Of a stretch of 64,000 bases of DNA, positions 42,843-52,208 are shown in pieces (position 1 is the first letter of the stretch; every line of letters begins with the position of its first letter). A model generated the notes under the pieces. The model saw nothing but the letters and a program-made list of their open reading frames with translations, made no database searches and had not been told where the DNA came from. Position numbers and translations under genes: made by a program. The stretch comes from Flavobacterium sp. ACN2. Its GTDB lineage: Bacteria; Bacteroidota; Bacteroidia; Flavobacteriales; Flavobacteriaceae. The DNA lies in assembly GCF_002303885.1 (NCBI RefSeq), contig NZ_MRCM01000021.1, positions 48,753-112,752 on the forward strand, read 5' to 3'.

Positions 42843-44117
42843 ATGAAAAAATCCTTAACCTTATTTTCAATCCCGTTACTAGCCTTAATGACTGCCTGCA
42901 ATGGGCAAGTAAAAAAAGAAGAAAAAGAAGCTTTGGCAAAACAGCCAGGCAATATTGTAAAAACTGCCATTGGAGATATTACGCTTCCTCCACCCTATGC
43001 AACCGAATCAAAAAGCAACAATAGTAAAGTGATTGGCTGGCCTGCTGGCAAAACTCCAAAAGCCCCTGAAGGTTTTACTGTAACTAAATTTGCTGACGGA
43101 TTTGAGAATCCGCGTTGGACTTACATTGCGCCGAACCAAGATATTTTTGTTGTAGAAAGCGGAACACGCAGCAGTAAAAACCAAATAACCGTTTTAAGAG
43201 ATAAAGACAAAGATGGAAAATTTGAAACTAGAGAAGTTTTTATTTCTGGGCTAAACAAACCTTTTGGAATGCTAGCCTTAAAAGACTTTTTCTACATTGC
43301 CAATACCGACGGATTATACCGTTACCCTTATAAAAACAATCCGCTTAAGCTAGAAACTAAAGTCGAAAAAATCCTTGAACTTCCTGCGGGAGGTTATAAC
43401 AATCACTGGACAAGAAATTTATTGGCAAGTCCAGACGGAAACAAAATTTACGTTTCTGTAGGTTCTGGAAGTAATGTTGGCGAAAACGGAATGGACAAAG
43501 AAGTTCGTCGTGCCGCGATTTTAGAAATTAATCCTGACGGAACTGGAGAAAAAATCTTCGCTTCGGGTCTTAGAAATCCAGTTGGAATGGACTGGAATCC
43601 TGCCAACAAAGAACTGTGGACTGCAGTAAATGAGCGCGACGAATTGGGCGACGACCTAGTTCCAGATTATATTACAAGTGTAAAAAGAGATGGTTTCTAC
43701 GGATGGCCATATTCTTATTTTGGAAATATTCCTGATCCGAGAATGAAAGGCGAAAGAAAAGACTTAGTCGAAAAAGCAATTGTTCCAGATGTTCCCGTTG
43801 GTTCGCATACTGCTTCATTGGGATTGGCTTTTTATACTAAAGATGCTTTTCCTGCAAAATATAAAAACGGCGCTTTTGTAGGTCAGCATGGTTCTTGGAA
43901 CCGTTCTAAAATTTCGGGTTATAAAGTGTTGTTTGTTCCTTTTGAAGATGGAAAACCTTCAGGAAAACCAGAAGATTTTTTAACAGGTTTTATTTCTGAT
44001 GCAAACAAAGCAGAAGTTTACGGACGTCCTGTTGCCGTTACCGTGATGAATGACGGATCGCTTTTAGTAAATGATGATAGCAGTAATACGATTTGGAAGG
44101 TTACGGCCAATAAATAA
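42843..44117 (+). CDS. PQQ-dependent sugar dehydrogenase-type lipoprotein
   Basis: 424 aa, lipobox TAC with Cys19, so a membrane-anchored periplasmic or surface protein. The rest is a six-bladed propeller of the soluble glucose/sorbosone dehydrogenase family: PEGFTVTKFADGFENPRWTY (blade 1), GYNNHWTRNLLASPDGNKIY (His in the position of the catalytic base), ASGLRNPVGMDWNPANKELW, NERDELGDDLVPDYIT, GSHTASLGLAFYTKDAFPAK, GQHGSWNRSKISGYKVLFVP. Whether PQQ is the cofactor is not shown by the sequence. It is isolated between foldback repeats; the ATG was chosen because the signal peptide follows it directly. Confidence 0.85.
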   Translation: MKKSLTLFSIPLLALMTACNGQVKKEEKEALAKQPGNIVKTAIGDITLPPPYATESKSNNSKVIGWPAGKTPKAPEGFTVTKFADGFENPRWTYIAPNQDIFVVESGTRSSKNQITVLRDKDKDGKFETREVFISGLNKPFGMLALKDFFYIANTDGLYRYPYKNNPLKLETKVEKILELPAGGYNNHWTRNLLASPDGNKIYVSVGSGSNVGENGMDKEVRRAAILEINPDGTGEKIFASGLRNPVGMDWNPANKELWTAVNERDELGDDLVPDYITSVKRDGFYGWPYSYFGNIPDPRMKGERKDLVEKAIVPDVPVGSHTASLGLAFYTKDAFPAKYKNGAFVGQHGSWNRSKISGYKVLFVPFEDGKPSGKPEDFLTGFISDANKAEVYGRPVAVTVMNDGSLLVNDDSSNTIWKVTANK

Positions 44118-44180
44118 ATCACAATACTTAAATCTCAAATTCCAATTCCGAAAATTATTGGAATAATTATAAAAAGAAAA

Positions 44181-44323
44181 TTTTAAACACATAGAGACAT
44201 AGATTTTTGTTTAAAAGATGTTATTAAGAAAACTCGTTTTCGCACATAGTTTTGCTATGTGGCTTTTGATAAGTGAAACGCCTTTTTTGCCTCAATCAAT
44301 GCTATGTTTCTATGTGTTAAAAA
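44181..44323. repeat. 143-base foldback (MITE-like) element
   Basis: TTTTAAACACATAGAGACAT (from 44181) and its near-complement ending at 44323 give 22-base imperfect terminal inverted repeats with few mismatches. Inside, CACATAG (44243-44249) and CTATGTG (44255-44261) form a second hairpin. No ORF. It fills the gap between the sugar dehydrogenase and the TonB receptor. Confidence 0.65.
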
Positions 44324-44386
44324 TAAATCTCAATAGTAATCTGTTGAGATAAAATTCCAAATTCCTAGAATTGCTACATAAAATAT

Positions 44387-46489
44387 ATGTTTTTAAAAAA
44401 ATACTATTTTCTAATTATTGTTTTTTCGATTTTACAAAATCTAATTGCACAAGAAAAAGAAGTCCAAAATATTGATTCTGTCAAAACTCAAAAACTAAAT
44501 GAGGTTTTAATAAGTCCGCTTCACATTAATCGTGATTTACAGAATAGTCCCGCGTCAATAGGCATTTTATCCGAGAAAGAATTGCTTCGAAATAATACCA
44601 CAGATATCAGCAATGTCATTAATACTATTCCCGGTGTTCTTATGCAATCATCGAATATTACGACGACCCGAATTTCGATTCGCGGAATTGGCGCGAGAAC
44701 TCCATACGGAACCAATAAAATCAGAGCTTTTTACGGAAGTATTCCGCTGACATCTGGAAACAGCGAAACGGTAATTGACGATATCGATCTTCAAAACATC
44801 AATCAACTTGAAGTCATAAAAGGGCCGATTTCGAGTATTTATGGAGCAGGTTTGGGCGGAGCGATTCTCATTTCGCCTCAAACATTAAAAAAAGGCAATT
44901 ATCAAACTGAAATAAGTTCTGTTTTTGGTTCTTTTGGATTATTGAAAAATAGAGTAAGTTTTGATTTGAATGAAAAAAGTTCTTCTTTAAGCCTTAGCTA
45001 TCATGATTTAAAGACAGACGGATGGCGTCAAAACAGTGCTTACAATCGGGAAGGAATTACACTTTCGGGAGAATTATTCCGAAAGAAAAACAGTAAACTA
45101 ACATACTTCTCTAATTACACTTATTTGAAAGCTTACATTCCGAGTTCCATCAATAAAACTACTTTCGAAAATAATCCAGAGGCGGGTGCGCCAACTTGGG
45201 TTGCTTCTCAGGGTTTTAAAGAATACAAATCGACTTTGGGCGGATTGGCTTATGATTTCAAAATAAACGATCATTTAAATAATTCAACTTCAGTTTTCGT
45301 CAATTATAAAGACAGCAATGAACCGAGACCTTTTGATATTTTACGTCAATATACTTTTGCCTCAGGCGCAAGAACACAATTTTCTGGTGATTTTACAATC
45401 GGAAAAATCAAAAATCAATTTATATCAGGATTGGAATATTTCAGAGATAATTACAGTGGCAATACTTTTGAAAATCTATATCAGCAAAATAATGGAAACG
45501 GAAGTCTACAGGGCGATCAACTTACAGCAACTGATCAAAAAAGACATTTTTATAATGTTTTTTCGCAAATTAGAACTTTACTTTCTGATCGATTTGAAAT
45601 TCAGGCAGGTTTAAATTACAACAAAACCAAATTCGAATTGCAGAATGATTTTCCCGCTTCCGCGGATAACCCGAAGGAAGAATATAGTTATGATGGCATT
45701 TTTTCGCCACAACTTTCTTTTTTATTTAAGCCAAACGAAATTCAAACTTTTTACTTTTCTGTAAGTCGAGGATTTTCTCTTCCCGCAACCGAAGAAACTT
45801 TAACGGCAACGGGAAATATCAATCAGGATATTAAACCCGAAACAGGCTATAATTTTGAATTGGGCGGAAAATTGCATTTCTTCAATAAAAAACTCTACAC
45901 TCAAATTGCCGTTTATCGAATGGAAATTAAAGATTTATTGGTTGCCAAAAGAATTGGCGATGATCAATACGAAGGCGTAAATGCTGGAAAAACGTTTCAC
46001 GAAGGAATTGAAATCTCATTAAACCACAATTGGCCAATCAATCGAACTTTTAATTTAAATTCTTATGTCGGGACTTCAATCGGAAATTACGAATTCAAAG
46101 AATTTGTCGACAACGGAAATGATTATTCAGGAAATAAATTAACTGGCGTTCCAGCCAATACGGCAAGTGCAGGTTTTATTTTAAATACAAATTCAGGGCT
46201 TTATATTTCAGCCGATTTTCAGTTCACAGATAAAATTCCAATGAACGATTCTAATGCCAATTTTTCAGATTCTTATTCATTATTAAATTTAAAAACGGGA
46301 TATCAATTCGAAATTTTGTCTGGTTTAAAAGCGCATTTAGATGCAGGCGTAAATAACTTAACAAATGAAAAATATGCTTCGATGATTCTGACCAATGCAA
46401 CTGGTGTTGGAAACGCACAACCAAGATTTTATTATCCTGGATTACCCATAAATTATTACGGAATTATCTCATTAAATTACGTATTTTAG
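44387..46489 (+). CDS. TonB-dependent outer-membrane receptor
   Basis: 700 aa. Signal peptide MFLKKYYFLIIVFSILQNLIA, then a plug of about 130 residues (TISNVINTIPGVLMQ-like DISNVINTIPGVLMQSSNIT, RISIRGIGARTPYGTNKIRA, LEVIKGPISSIYGAGLGGAI) and a 22-strand barrel ending INYYGIISLNYVF with a terminal Phe. No carboxypeptidase-like N-terminal domain, so not SusC-type; closest to siderophore/cofactor receptors (FecA/FhuE-like). The ligand cannot be inferred. Followed closely (22 bases) by a small gene of unknown function. Confidence 0.92.
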   Translation: MFLKKYYFLIIVFSILQNLIAQEKEVQNIDSVKTQKLNEVLISPLHINRDLQNSPASIGILSEKELLRNNTTDISNVINTIPGVLMQSSNITTTRISIRGIGARTPYGTNKIRAFYGSIPLTSGNSETVIDDIDLQNINQLEVIKGPISSIYGAGLGGAILISPQTLKKGNYQTEISSVFGSFGLLKNRVSFDLNEKSSSLSLSYHDLKTDGWRQNSAYNREGITLSGELFRKKNSKLTYFSNYTYLKAYIPSSINKTTFENNPEAGAPTWVASQGFKEYKSTLGGLAYDFKINDHLNNSTSVFVNYKDSNEPRPFDILRQYTFASGARTQFSGDFTIGKIKNQFISGLEYFRDNYSGNTFENLYQQNNGNGSLQGDQLTATDQKRHFYNVFSQIRTLLSDRFEIQAGLNYNKTKFELQNDFPASADNPKEEYSYDGIFSPQLSFLFKPNEIQTFYFSVSRGFSLPATEETLTATGNINQDIKPETGYNFELGGKLHFFNKKLYTQIAVYRMEIKDLLVAKRIGDDQYEGVNAGKTFHEGIEISLNHNWPINRTFNLNSYVGTSIGNYEFKEFVDNGNDYSGNKLTGVPANTASAGFILNTNSGLYISADFQFTDKIPMNDSNANFSDSYSLLNLKTGYQFEILSGLKAHLDAGVNNLTNEKYASMILTNATGVGNAQPRFYYPGLPINYYGIISLNYVF

Positions 46490-46511
46490 CATAGTATTTA
46501 ATACCACAAAA

Positions 46512-47063
46512 ATGCTGTCTGAATTACAAAAAAAACTGGATTATGTAAATGCTTATAGAGAAAACCGTCTTAAAGCAGCGCAGGAAGTCTTAGAAAATCC
46601 TTCACTTTTTGCTGAATTAGTTTCCATCTGCTTTTCTCCCGAAGACAAAAACAATCATAAAGCCTGCTGGATTCTAGAATTTGTTTCTTACGAAGAATTG
46701 CTTTGGCTCCAGCCGCATCTTGATTTTTTCTGTTCGAATTTGAAAGTTTTAAAAGACGAAAGTTCGCTTCGCCCAATTGCAAAAGTCGTTCAGCTTTTGG
46801 TGAAATCGCATTATAAAAAAAATGAAAATTGCATTAAACTCTCTGAAGAAAATCTTCAAGAATGTATCGAAGCTTCTTTTGACTGGTTAATTACCGATAT
46901 TAAAGTGGCCACAAAAGCCTACTCTATTCGCACTTTATATATCCTAGGAAATTATTACGACTGGATCCATCCCGAACTCAAAGTGATAATTGACAAAGAT
47001 TACGCAGACCATTCTGCCGCATACAAAGCTGTTGCCAAAGAAGTTTTGAAGAAAATTAAATAG
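46512..47063 (+). CDS. conserved helical protein of unknown function
   Basis: 183 aa, no signal peptide, mostly helical: MLSELQKKLDYVNAYRENRL, SLFAELVSICFSPEDKNNHK, ACWILEFVSYEELLWLQPHL, LRPIAKVVQLLVKSHYKKNE, IKVATKAYSIRTLYILGNYY. The pattern of paired helices suggests HEAT/Armadillo-like repeats. I do not know its function. It sits 22 bases behind the TonB receptor, upstream of purK. Confidence 0.7.
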   Translation: MLSELQKKLDYVNAYRENRLKAAQEVLENPSLFAELVSICFSPEDKNNHKACWILEFVSYEELLWLQPHLDFFCSNLKVLKDESSLRPIAKVVQLLVKSHYKKNENCIKLSEENLQECIEASFDWLITDIKVATKAYSIRTLYILGNYYDWIHPELKVIIDKDYADHSAAYKAVAKEVLKKIK

Positions 47064-47070
47064 GTTTCGT

Positions 47071-47203
47071 TTGCCACAGATTAAAAGGATAAAAAAAGAT
47101 TTTTTTTCGCCACGACCCGAGCGATAGCGAATAGGCGAAGCAATTACACACAGAGAAAAATCTTTTTAATCCTTTTATCCCGATAGCTATCGGGAGTGGC
47201 AAA
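47071..47203. repeat. foldback element with nested CCCGATAGCTATCGGG palindrome
   Basis: TTTGCCAC (47071-47078) and GTGGCAAA (47196-47203) are the ends. ATTAAAAGGATAAAAAAAGA (47081-47100) is complementary, with few differences, to the stretch ending at 47178 (CTTTTTAATCCTTTTAT). The perfect 16-base palindrome CCCGATAGCTATCGGG at 47179-47194 interrupts the right arm. Confidence 0.65.
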
Positions 47204-47234
47204 ACTTTATGCATCCACAGCTAAAAAACTAAAT

Positions 47235-47266
47235 TTTGGCTAAAAAAAGATTAAAAGGTATCTTTG
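47235..47266 (+). promoter_or_regulatory. predicted promoter of purK
   Basis: TTTG (47235-47238), 20 bases, TATCTTTG (47259-47266), full consensus. It lies 17 bases before the ATG at 47284 and excludes the alternative TTG start at 47236, which would be inside the promoter. Confidence 0.8.
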
Positions 47267-47283
47267 CAAAAACACAACACAAA

Positions 47284-48441
47284 ATGAATTATTTTTCTTC
47301 TGATTTTAAATTGGGAATACTAGGCGGCGGACAATTAGGCAAAATGCTTTTGTCTGACACCAGAAAATTTGACATCCAAACTTATGTTTTAGATCCGAGT
47401 GACGAAGCGCCGAGTAAAATTGCCTGCAACAAATTCTTCCAAGGCGATTTAATGGATTACGAAACGGTTTACAACTTCGGAAAACAAGTCGATGTTTTGA
47501 CTTTTGAAATCGAATTGGTAAATCTTGAAGCTTTAACGCAATTAGAAAAGGAAGGCGTAAAAGTTTATCCATCTCCAAAAACCTTAAAAGGAATTCAGAA
47601 TAAAGGAACTCAAAAAGATTTTTATACCGAAAGTAATATTCCAACCGCAGCATATTTACGATTTGAAAGTCCGTTGCATTTGCAAAAATCAGTTGGAAAT
47701 AATGAAATCACGATTCCATTTGTATGGAAATGCACTGAATTTGGTTACGACGGAAACGGCGTAAAAGTAATTCGCCAGATTTCTGACATGGATGATTTAC
47801 CAAATGTAGAATGTATTGCAGAAACTATGGTTCCGTTCAAAAATGAATTGGCGGTAATTGTGGTAAGAAATCCATCAGGAGAAATAAAAACGTATCCAGT
47901 TGTAGAAATGGAATTTCATCCAGAAGCAAACCAAGTTGAATATGTAATCTGTCCGGCAAGAATCGACGAAAAAGTTGCAGAAAAGGCCAGAGCAATTGCT
48001 TTAAATGTTTCAGAAAAATTCAATCACGTTGGACTTTTGGCTGTTGAAATGTTCCAAACCAATGAAGATGAGATTTTGGTAAACGAAGTTGCTCCACGTC
48101 CGCATAATTCTGGACATTATTCAATTGAAGCAAGTTATACTTCGCAATTCGAAAATCATTTACGTGCTATTTTAGATCTTCCGTTAGGAAACACAGACAG
48201 TAAAGTTGCCGGAATTATGGTAAATTTAGTGGGTGCCGAAGGATTTTCTGGAGATGTTGTTTATGAAAACATCGAAACCATTTTAGGATGGGATGGCGTT
48301 ACGCCACATATTTACGGTAAAAAACAAACTCGTCCGTTTAGAAAAATGGGTCACGTTACAATCGTAAATGAAAATATGCAGGAAGCTAGGAGAATTGCAC
48401 AGGAAGTTAAGAACACGATTAAAGTGATCAGTGGTCAGTAA
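47284..48441 (+). CDS. purK: 5-(carboxyamino)imidazole ribonucleotide synthase
   Basis: ATP-grasp enzyme of purine synthesis, AIR plus bicarbonate to N5-CAIR. 385 aa from MNYFSSDFKLGILGGGQLGK. The open frame continues 16 codons upstream to a TTG, but that part covers the promoter, so the ATG at 47284 is the start. Features: LGILGGGQLGKM (9-20), FVWKCTEFGYDGNGVKVI, ATP-grasp Glu/Asn in EMFQTNEDEILVNEVAPRPH and HNSGHYSIEASYTSQFENHL. purE follows 104 bases downstream with a repeat between them. Confidence 0.95.
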   Translation: MNYFSSDFKLGILGGGQLGKMLLSDTRKFDIQTYVLDPSDEAPSKIACNKFFQGDLMDYETVYNFGKQVDVLTFEIELVNLEALTQLEKEGVKVYPSPKTLKGIQNKGTQKDFYTESNIPTAAYLRFESPLHLQKSVGNNEITIPFVWKCTEFGYDGNGVKVIRQISDMDDLPNVECIAETMVPFKNELAVIVVRNPSGEIKTYPVVEMEFHPEANQVEYVICPARIDEKVAEKARAIALNVSEKFNHVGLLAVEMFQTNEDEILVNEVAPRPHNSGHYSIEASYTSQFENHLRAILDLPLGNTDSKVAGIMVNLVGAEGFSGDVVYENIETILGWDGVTPHIYGKKQTRPFRKMGHVTIVNENMQEARRIAQEVKNTIKVISGQ

Positions 48442-48502
48442 TTTTTTAGTATTCAGTCGGAGTTTACAACTTAGAATAAAATAAAGTTTTCAGTCTCAAC
48501 AA

Positions 48503-48526
48503 AACTTGAAACTTTAAACCTGAAAC
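48503..48526. repeat. GTTTCA-type repeat between purK and purE
   Basis: AACTTGAAAC and TTTAAACCTGAAAC in tandem, the same repeat family as at 39926-40001 and 63712-63754, but only one arm is obvious here. Confidence 0.4.
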
Positions 48527-48545
48527 AAAAACAAACAAAAAACAA

Positions 48546-49031
48546 ATGAGCAAAGTAGCCATTATAATGGGAAGCATCTCAGACATGCCAGTTATGCAGG
48601 ATGCAATCGACATATTAAAACAATTTAATGTAGAAGTTGAAGTAGATATTGTTTCGGCACACAGAACGCCGGAGAAATTATTCGATTTCAGCAAAAATGC
48701 ACACACTCGCGGAATCTCCGTAATTATTGCCGGTGCGGGAGGTGCGGCGCATTTACCAGGAATGGTGGCTTCAATGTCTCCGCTTCCTGTAATTGGAGTT
48801 CCCGTAAAATCAAGCAATTCGATTGATGGATGGGATTCTGTTTTATCTATTCTGCAAATGCCAGGTGGAGTTCCTGTTGCAACTGTAGCTTTAAACGGTG
48901 CAAAAAATGCTGGAATTTTAGCAGCACAAATCATCGGAAGCCACGATAAAAAAGTTTTAGATACGATTATTTCTTATAAAGAAGAATTGAAAGCGGCAGT
49001 AAATAAAGCGGCTGAAGGTTTGAAAAAGTAA
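48546..49031 (+). CDS. purE: N5-carboxyaminoimidazole ribonucleotide mutase
   Basis: Class I PurE, N5-CAIR to CAIR in purine synthesis. 161 aa. MSKVAIIMGSISDMPVMQDA (1-20) with the GS-SD motif, VSAHRTPEKLFDFSKNAHTR with the catalytic His, and GAGGAAHLPGMVASMSPLPV. Downstream of its partner purK. Confidence 0.96.
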   Translation: MSKVAIIMGSISDMPVMQDAIDILKQFNVEVEVDIVSAHRTPEKLFDFSKNAHTRGISVIIAGAGGAAHLPGMVASMSPLPVIGVPVKSSNSIDGWDSVLSILQMPGGVPVATVALNGAKNAGILAAQIIGSHDKKVLDTIISYKEELKAAVNKAAEGLKK

Positions 49032-49049
49032 TTTCGCAGAGATACACAA

Positions 49050-49096
49050 AAAAAACACAGAGGCGCACAAATTTTTTGTGAATCTCTGTGTTTTTT
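49050..49096. terminator. long hairpin between purE and the convergent gene
   Basis: AAAAAACACAGAG (49050-49062) pairs perfectly with CTCTGTGTTTTTT (49084-49096); inside it CACAAA/TTTGTG pair again. Flanked by A and T runs, so it can end both purE and the gene at 49147-49818. Confidence 0.8.
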
Positions 49097-49146
49097 CTTT
49101 GAGCTTCTTCGTGAAACTAAATTTACAATTTTATCTCTTTTTTGAA

Positions 49147-49818
49147 TTAAGCTACATCTTCAACTTCTTCCAAAACAGATTCAAATTCAGATTCGTTTAT
49201 ATCTTCTTTATTTATCCAATTTTCTGAAGTAACAAGATCATAGTTTATATCATCATCTGTTTTCAAATCCCAAACAATACTTTCAGCTTCTGGAAATGGA
49301 ATATTTTGAGAAATTTGATTTTCAAACAATCTCTTGATAAGATTTCTCTCAGACAATCCTTTATTCAATAATTTTAGTACATTTTCGGCTGTCAGTTTTT
49401 GTATTTCTCCATCAGTTGGTGTCATTGAAAAATGAACTATAGAAGCTTTTGCATTTGGAAATTTGCCATTATACGCCTTAAAAAGCAATTGATTTACATG
49501 AAACAAAGTGCCTTGCATGTGTATTTCGGGGTATTCTTCGCAAACTTTATCGATTAACATATCGTTCGATATTTGATCTATTTGACCTTCGCTTAATTGA
49601 TCTCCCAATTTATAGTGCAAAACTATTTGAGCCGCTTCATTAGGCTCATAATCTGAAATGGCCATTTCTAATAATTCTGGCAAACTACTTTTTTCAGCTG
49701 TTTCGCCATCGGGATAATTGAATTTTTCTAATAACGCAATAAAATCTTCGTCAGACCAATAACCTTCAATTTCATTAACCGTATCAATATTCTTTATTAC
49801 AATTTGATAATTCATCAT
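49147..49818 (-). CDS. acidic cytosolic protein of unknown function
   Basis: 223 aa, no signal peptide or membrane segment, rich in Asp/Glu, in particular at the end (INESEFESVLEEVEDVA). Starts MMNYQIVIKNIDTVNEIEGY. I see no domain I can name. Codon use is like that of the neighbours and the frame is intact. Convergent to purE, divergent from the M3 peptidase. Confidence 0.65.
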   Translation of the reverse strand: MMNYQIVIKNIDTVNEIEGYWSDEDFIALLEKFNYPDGETAEKSSLPELLEMAISDYEPNEAAQIVLHYKLGDQLSEGQIDQISNDMLIDKVCEEYPEIHMQGTLFHVNQLLFKAYNGKFPNAKASIVHFSMTPTDGEIQKLTAENVLKLLNKGLSERNLIKRLFENQISQNIPFPEAESIVWDLKTDDDINYDLVTSENWINKEDINESEFESVLEEVEDVA

Positions 49819-50036
49819 TTTTTTATTTTAATTATGATTCGCATTTTATAATGCCAAATCTATTTTTTCAATTTACGCTTTTAAAAACGCCTAGACCAAT
49901 AAATAACATATCTATAACACAATTTAAGAGGATTTTATGCTGAGAATCGATTTTGTATAGATGATTAGGTTTTTATTAATTGCTATCTTTGAAATTCAAA
50001 AAATTGCCTTTTATTAATAAAAAATATAATAATATA

Positions 50037-52064
50037 ATGAGTGTTTTACTTTCAAAATTTATAACTAAACATAACACCGCACCTTTTTCGCAAATTAAAA
50101 TCGAAGATTATGTTCCTGCTTTCAACGAAGGAATTGCTTTGGCTAAAGCTGAAATTGATGCCATCGTAAATAATCCTGATGCACCCACTTTTGAAAACAC
50201 AATTGTAGCAATGGATTATTCTGGTGATATTTTAGATCGTCTTTCTAGTATTTTCTTCAATTTGAATTCGGCAGAAACGAATGACGAAATGCAGAAAATT
50301 GCTCAGAAAGTTTCGCCTTTACTTTCAGAATTTGGAAATGACATTCGCTTAAATGCTGATTTATTTGCACGAGTAAAAGCTGTTTACGATCAAAAAGAAA
50401 GTTTAAATCTAAATGCAGAGCAAACGACTTTATTAGATAAAAAATATAAAAGCTTTTCAAGAAACGGAGCTAATCTGCCAGAAGACAAGAAAAACCAATT
50501 AAGAGAAATTGACAAAGAATTATCTAAATTGAGTTTACAGTTTGGTGAAAATGTTTTGGCAGAAACCAACAATTTCGAATTGCATTTAACCGATGAAAAA
50601 GACTTATCTGGTCTTCCAGAAGGTACAATTGAAGCAGCAAGATTATTAGCCAAAAATCAGGAAAAAGAAGGCTGGATTTTCACTTTAGATCATCCAAGTT
50701 ATGTTCCGTTTTTGACTTATGCGGATAATCGTGAATTGCGTAAAAAAATGGCAATTGCATTTGGTGCAAAAGCATTTCAGAATAACGAATTTGATAATCA
50801 GGAAAATGTTTTAAAGATAGCGAAATTGCGCTTTGAAAGAGCCAATTTATTAGGTTATAAAACGCACGCTCATTTTGTTCTGGAGGAAAGAATGGCCGAA
50901 AGTCCGGAGAAAGTTTTCTCTTTTTTAAATGATTTATTAGCAAAAGCAAAACCAGCGGCTAAAAAAGAATTTGCAGAATTAACTGCTTTCGCGAAAGAAT
51001 TAGACGGAATCGAACAATTAGAAAAATGGGACGGAGCGTATTATTCTGAAAAATTAAAACAGCAGCTTTTTAATTTAGACGATGAAAAACTAAAACCTTA
51101 TTTTCAATTAGAAAAAGTATTAGATGGCGCTTTTACCGTTGCCAAAAAATTATACGGTTTAACTTTTACTGAGGTTTTTGATATTGATAAATACCACGAA
51201 GAAGTTACGACTTACGAAGTAAAAGATGCTAACGGAAATTTAGTTTCGATTTTCTACGCTGATTTCTTCCCACGAAAAGGAAAAAGAAACGGTGCTTGGA
51301 TGACTTCATTTAAATCACAATATGTGAAAGACGGTGTAAACGAAAGACCGCATATTTCTAACGTTTGTAATTTTACCAAACCAACAGAAACAAAACCTTC
51401 GTTATTAACTTTTAATGAAGTAACCACTTTATTCCACGAATTCGGTCACGGATTACACGGAATGTTAGCCGATACCGTTTATCCAAGTTTATCTGGAACT
51501 TCTGTTTACTGGGATTTCGTAGAATTACCAAGTCAGATTATGGAAAACTGGTGTTACGAGCCAGAGGCTTTGGCTTTGTTTGCAAATCATTACGAAACGG
51601 GAGAAATCATTCCGATTGAATACGTTCAGAAAATTAAAGAAAGTGCAAGTTTCCAAGAAGGTTTAGCAACATTACGTCAGTTGAGTTTTGGATTATTAGA
51701 TATGGCTTGGCACGGACAAGATCCAACTAACATTACAGACTTAAAAGCTTTCGAAACCGAGCAATTTGCTAATACACAATTATATCCAGACGTAAAAGAA
51801 AATGCAATGAGTACGGCATTTTCTCATATTTTCCAAGGTGGATATTCTTCTGGATATTACAGCTACAAATGGGCAGAAGTTTTGGATGCAGATGCTTTTG
51901 AATATTTCCAAGAAAATGGAATCTTCAACGAAGAAATTGCAAAGAAATTCAAAGACAATGTTCTTTCTAAAGGAGGAACAGAACATCCTATGACTTTGTA
52001 CAAACGTTTTAGAGGACAAGAACCAAAACCTGAAGCTTTATTGAAAAGAGCGGGACTATTATAG
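50037..52064 (+). CDS. M3-family zinc oligopeptidase (Dcp/oligopeptidase A type)
   Basis: Cytosolic metallopeptidase degrading short peptides. 675 aa from MSVLLSKFITKHNTAPFSQI. The frame is open to a TTG at 49980, but a TATCTTTG box (49984-49991) lies after that TTG, so the ATG at 50037 is the better start. Zinc site HEFGH at residues 467-471 (LFHEFGHGLHGML), with the downstream Glu in MENWCYEPEAL. FARVKAV, RPHISNVCNF and GYSSGYYSYKWAEVLDADAF are family blocks. Dcp and OpdA cannot be told apart here. Confidence 0.92.
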   Translation: MSVLLSKFITKHNTAPFSQIKIEDYVPAFNEGIALAKAEIDAIVNNPDAPTFENTIVAMDYSGDILDRLSSIFFNLNSAETNDEMQKIAQKVSPLLSEFGNDIRLNADLFARVKAVYDQKESLNLNAEQTTLLDKKYKSFSRNGANLPEDKKNQLREIDKELSKLSLQFGENVLAETNNFELHLTDEKDLSGLPEGTIEAARLLAKNQEKEGWIFTLDHPSYVPFLTYADNRELRKKMAIAFGAKAFQNNEFDNQENVLKIAKLRFERANLLGYKTHAHFVLEERMAESPEKVFSFLNDLLAKAKPAAKKEFAELTAFAKELDGIEQLEKWDGAYYSEKLKQQLFNLDDEKLKPYFQLEKVLDGAFTVAKKLYGLTFTEVFDIDKYHEEVTTYEVKDANGNLVSIFYADFFPRKGKRNGAWMTSFKSQYVKDGVNERPHISNVCNFTKPTETKPSLLTFNEVTTLFHEFGHGLHGMLADTVYPSLSGTSVYWDFVELPSQIMENWCYEPEALALFANHYETGEIIPIEYVQKIKESASFQEGLATLRQLSFGLLDMAWHGQDPTNITDLKAFETEQFANTQLYPDVKENAMSTAFSHIFQGGYSSGYYSYKWAEVLDADAFEYFQENGIFNEEIAKKFKDNVLSKGGTEHPMTLYKRFRGQEPKPEALLKRAGLL

Positions 52065-52120
52065 AGTTTCTAAGATACTAAGCTCCTAAGTTGCTAAGTT
52101 TCCTAGAGAATTAAATTTTG

Positions 52121-52150
52121 AAACCGAAGTATAAATGCTTCGGTTTTTTT
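52121..52150 (+). terminator. terminator after the M3 peptidase
   Basis: AAACCGAAG (52121-52129) pairs with CTTCGGTTT (52138-52146), followed by a run of T. Upstream of it (52067-52103) are CTAAG repeats of a simple dispersed type. Confidence 0.85.
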
Positions 52151-52208
52151 ATTTGGTTTTACTTTAACTATCTTCGTGTTTTAAATCTTAATCTTACAAA
52201 TACCAGCC

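Noticed and set aside
47236..47283. TTG start 16 codons upstream for PurK
   Set aside because: The stretch contains a full consensus promoter, and PurK homology begins after the ATG at 47284.
49980..50036. TTG start 19 codons upstream for the M3 peptidase
   Set aside because: It precedes a TATCTTTG box, and the extra residues are unlike the family.
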